Assembly (NCBI GenBank): GCA_029258495.1
Contig: JARHYV010000008.1
Span: 1-8,490 of the forward strand
DNA from: Faecousia sp.
GTDB taxonomy: Bacteria; Bacillota; Clostridia; Oscillospirales; Oscillospiraceae
Reading direction: 5' to 3'
Length of the DNA: 8,490 bases
This document shows positions 6,919 through 8,490 of the stretch, piece by piece. A program made the position numbers and the translations under genes. The stretch's first letter is position 1, and each line of letters starts with the position of its first letter. The notes beneath the pieces are model-generated. The model saw only the letters and a list, made by a program, of their open reading frames with translations, did not search any database and was not told the origin of the DNA.

Positions 6919-7577
6919 GGTTTCTCCTCCCATCGATAGCCGCAGCCCCGAACCGTCACAATATGTCCCGAGCCGATCTTGTCCCTCAGGCGGCTGATAT
7001 GGACAGACAATGTATTATCGTCTATATAATCACCATCACAGTCCCAGATCCGCTCTAAAAGGAGATTTCTTGTAACAGTTGTTCCCCTGTGCCGGATCAA
7101 GGTATTCAGGATCTGATACTCTGTCTTTGTTAACGGGATCTGCTCTCCCTGTTTGTTGAAACACATGGCCAGGTCATCCAGCAGCATGTTTTCCCGGGTG
7201 CTCACCGCAGTTTTCCTTCGCCGGAGCAACGCTCTGACTCTAGATAGAAACTCCAACATTTTGAAGGGCTTTGTCACATAATCATCGGCGCCTGCATCCA
7301 ATCCTCGGACGATCTGATATTCCTCATCGCAGGCTGTCAAAAACAGGATCGGCGTATCATCGCCCTGACTGCGAAGCGCTCTGCAAAGATCCAATCCACT
7401 TCCGTCCGGAAGCATCACATCCAGGATCAGCAGATCAAAGCTGCTGCGCAAAAGCACCTGTCGGGCTTGCTCGCAGGTTTGGGCACTCTGGATCTGATAG
7501 GACTCCTTCCTCAGGAGTTCACAAAGACCATCCCTAAGGAAGTAATCATCCTCAAGGAGAAATACATTGCTGCCCAT
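6915..7577 (-). CDS. OmpR/PhoB-family response regulator
   Basis: A 220-residue two-domain transcription regulator. The receiver domain (about 1-115) has the acidic pair D10/D11, phospho-acceptor D53 in LLILDVMLPDGSG, T81, switch residue Y100 and K103 (VTKPF). The winged-helix effector domain (about 122-217) shows the family pattern LT.TEYQIL..L, then the recognition-helix segment DDNTLSVHISRLRDKI and the C-terminal hairpin VTVRGCGYRW. Every conserved residue needed for phosphotransfer is present. ATG at 7577 is preceded by AGAGGA with an 8-base spacer. It is the first gene of the operon, 25 to 30 bases from its predicted transcription start, and its TGA overlaps the kinase GTG. Likely target: the TTAC repeats before the ATPase gene (inference). 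Confidence 0.97.
   Translation of the reverse strand: MGSNVFLLEDDYFLRDGLCELLRKESYQIQSAQTCEQARQVLLRSSFDLLILDVMLPDGSGLDLCRALRSQGDDTPILFLTACDEEYQIVRGLDAGADDYVTKPFKMLEFLSRVRALLRRRKTAVSTRENMLLDDLAMCFNKQGEQIPLTKTEYQILNTLIRHRGTTVTRNLLLERIWDCDGDYIDDNTLSVHISRLRDKIGSGHIVTVRGCGYRWEEKP
6924..6930 (-). promoter_or_regulatory. Ribosome binding site that sets the kinase GTG start
   Basis: On the minus strand this reads GGAGGAG, inside the last codons of the regulator gene. The GGAGG core is 7 bases before the GTG at 6918 but lies downstream of the alternative ATG at 6933, so it supports the GTG as the true start. Confidence 0.85.
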
Positions 7578-7608
7578 CTTTCACATCCTCTTTCATCATA
7601 TTTTCTTC

Positions 7609-7636
7609 ATTATAGCAAAAATGTTGCTTTCGTCAA
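7609..7636 (-). promoter_or_regulatory. Sigma-A-type promoter of the two-component system genes
   Basis: On the minus strand TTGACG (7636-7631; 5/6 to TTGACA), a 16-base spacer, then a perfect TATAAT (7614-7609). The predicted start near 7602 leaves a leader of about 25 bases that contains the AGAGGA ribosome site of the regulator gene. The -35 box lies within a small inverted repeat, TTCGT-CAAT-ACGAA (7629-7642), which could bind a regulator. Confidence 0.82.
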
Positions 7637-7733
7637 TACGAAGACCCCAAGGAGCATTCTGCCTATATCCTTCACTTTATTCCCTTCGCCTCTTTCTCCT
7701 TGAGCGGTGACAGGAAGGCACCACAAAAGAAAG

Positions 7734-7764
7734 GCCGGGAAGGAGCGCATTCATCCTTCCCGGC
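7734..7764 (-). terminator. Intrinsic terminator of the SLH-protein gene
   Basis: An 11-bp perfect inverted repeat, GCCGGGAAGGA (7734-7744) with TCCTTCCCGGC (7754-7764), has a 9-base loop. On the minus strand it is followed by CTTTCTTTTG. It lies 74 bases past the TAA at 7838 and insulates the TCS promoter from upstream transcription. The remaining gap between 7637 and 7733 holds nothing I can identify. Confidence 0.85.
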
Positions 7765-7837
7765 TGATATCCTTTTCTATCCCCGTCTGAATACTGCCTT
7801 TGAGATTCTCAGGGACATCTTTTTCGTCGTTCTGCGT

Positions 7838-8490
7838 TTAAGCAGCGTTTCCTGTTGCTGTGGGTATTTCCTCTGGCAAAGAAGGCTGCGGCACTTGTTC
7901 CGCAGGGGCCGCTGATTCAGCTGTTGCAGTTTCTGCCTGCGCTCCGTCTGCCGTCTGCACTTCCGTTTCCACCGCAGTTTCCGTATTCGGTTCTACCTCG
8001 GCTGTCTGCGCTGCATGGGCGGATTCATAATCCATCGTACGGCACAGGATCGCAACAACCTCTGCTCTGGTTGCATCATCCAACGGATAGACATATTCTC
8101 CGTCGCCCTCAACCAAGCCGGCCTTGACCATGGCTGCTACATTGGAAAGCGCCCAATCAGAGATACTGCTATGATCCAGGAATCTGTTTACAGATGCATC
8201 ATCTCTGGGCAACGCGTGTCCTCGCTTGGCCAGATAGCGATCGATCATCGCACAGAACTCCTCACGGGTGATATTGTAATCAGGGCCGAATGTATTGTCG
8301 CCATATCCCTCTACGATCTTGTTGCGGAAAGCCCATTCAACGGCAGCGCCATACCATTCACCGCTGTCCACATCCGCAAAGGAATGTGTGGTTGACCAAC
8401 CTGCCTCAAGCTTTTCTCCGGCGCACTCGTACAGCAGCTGGGCCAGCATGCCACGAGTCAACAGAGTTTCAGGCTCGTACACATTATTGC
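7838..8490 (-). CDS. SLH-domain cell-surface protein, C-terminal part (5' end outside window)
   Basis: Encodes the end of a surface protein held to the wall by S-layer-homology repeats, which bind pyruvylated secondary wall polymers. The frame is open to the window edge (…NNVYEPET), so the GTG at 8482 is internal and the gene starts beyond 8490. Visible: the end of a first SLH repeat with LTRGMLAQLLYE, a complete second repeat (FADVDSGEWYGAAVEWAF....I..GYGDNTFGPD..ITREEF), and a more diverged third (FLDHSSISDWALSNVAAMVKAGLVEG, then ATRAEVVAIL). After the SLH block comes a tail of about 60 residues rich in Ala, Glu, Thr and Pro (AQTAEVEPNTETAVET...) with no anchor or sorting motif, ending ATGNAA. 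It has its own terminator and is separate from the TCS operon, although on the same strand. Function of the missing N-terminal part unknown. Confidence 0.93.
   Translation of the reverse strand, partial: NNVYEPETLLTRGMLAQLLYECAGEKLEAGWSTTHSFADVDSGEWYGAAVEWAFRNKIVEGYGDNTFGPDYNITREEFCAMIDRYLAKRGHALPRDDASVNRFLDHSSISDWALSNVAAMVKAGLVEGDGEYVYPLDDATRAEVVAILCRTMDYESAHAAQTAEVEPNTETAVETEVQTADGAQAETATAESAAPAEQVPQPSLPEEIPTATGNAA

Noticed and set aside
6384..7058. Plus-strand frame of 224 codons opposite kinase and regulator
   Set aside because: It crosses the boundary of two well-supported genes, and its Pro/Ser/Arg-rich protein shows no fold signature.
1..8490. CRISPR array, tRNA/rRNA, insertion sequence or attachment site
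   Set aside because: No regularly spaced repeats, no cloverleaf or rRNA motifs, no transposase or integrase frames, and no long terminal inverted repeats were seen on either strand.

Overview
The window looks like chromosome of a low-to-mid GC Gram-positive, most likely a gut-type Clostridia member (Oscillospiraceae/Ruminococcaceae-like). The reasons are strong AGGAGG-type ribosome binding sites, sigma-A style promoters, an S-layer-homology (SLH) surface protein, a monoderm-type exporter with a membrane-tethered Ig-like partner, and an OmpR-family two-component system in the same operon. No species can be named from sequence alone. There is no sign of phage, transposon, CRISPR or RNA genes. 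Coding density is high and the longest gap without a gene is about 260 bases.

Layout: (1) 1-803, plus strand: the 3' half of a glutaminyl-tRNA synthetase gene (glnS), cut by the window edge. (2) 844-884: a 16-bp perfect hairpin flanked by A and T tracts, serving as a shared terminator for glnS and the operon that converges on it. (3) 7577 down to 936, minus strand: a five-gene array in the order response regulator, histidine kinase, ABC ATPase, large FtsX-type permease, and a signal-peptide-bearing, membrane-anchored protein with tandem Ig/CARDB-like domains. Within each block the genes touch or overlap: a GTGA overlap between regulator and kinase, zero bases between ATPase and permease, and 3 bases between permease and anchored protein. 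(4) 5919-6030: a 112-base gap between kinase and ATPase that holds the kinase terminator, then a promoter whose -35 region is replaced by phased TTAC direct repeats inside an inverted repeat. (5) 7578-7837: a gap with the TCS promoter (TTGACG-16-TATAAT) and a strong terminator for the next gene. (6) 7838-8490, minus strand: the 3' part of an SLH-domain surface protein gene.

How it may work (inference): the regulator/kinase pair is made from a good housekeeping promoter. The kinase has one N-terminal membrane helix and essentially no extracellular part, so it probably senses something in the membrane or the state of the transporter rather than binding a soluble ligand. The phosphorylated PhoB/OmpR-type regulator would bind the repeats before the ATPase gene and switch on the exporter operon. 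The exporter is a MacB/LolCDE-like (type VII, mechanotransmission) ABC system with both permease halves fused in one 926-residue chain, working with the tethered Ig-like protein at the cell surface. Likely roles are removal of an antimicrobial peptide, or handling of a lipid, lipoprotein or peptide at the envelope; the sequence does not fix the substrate.
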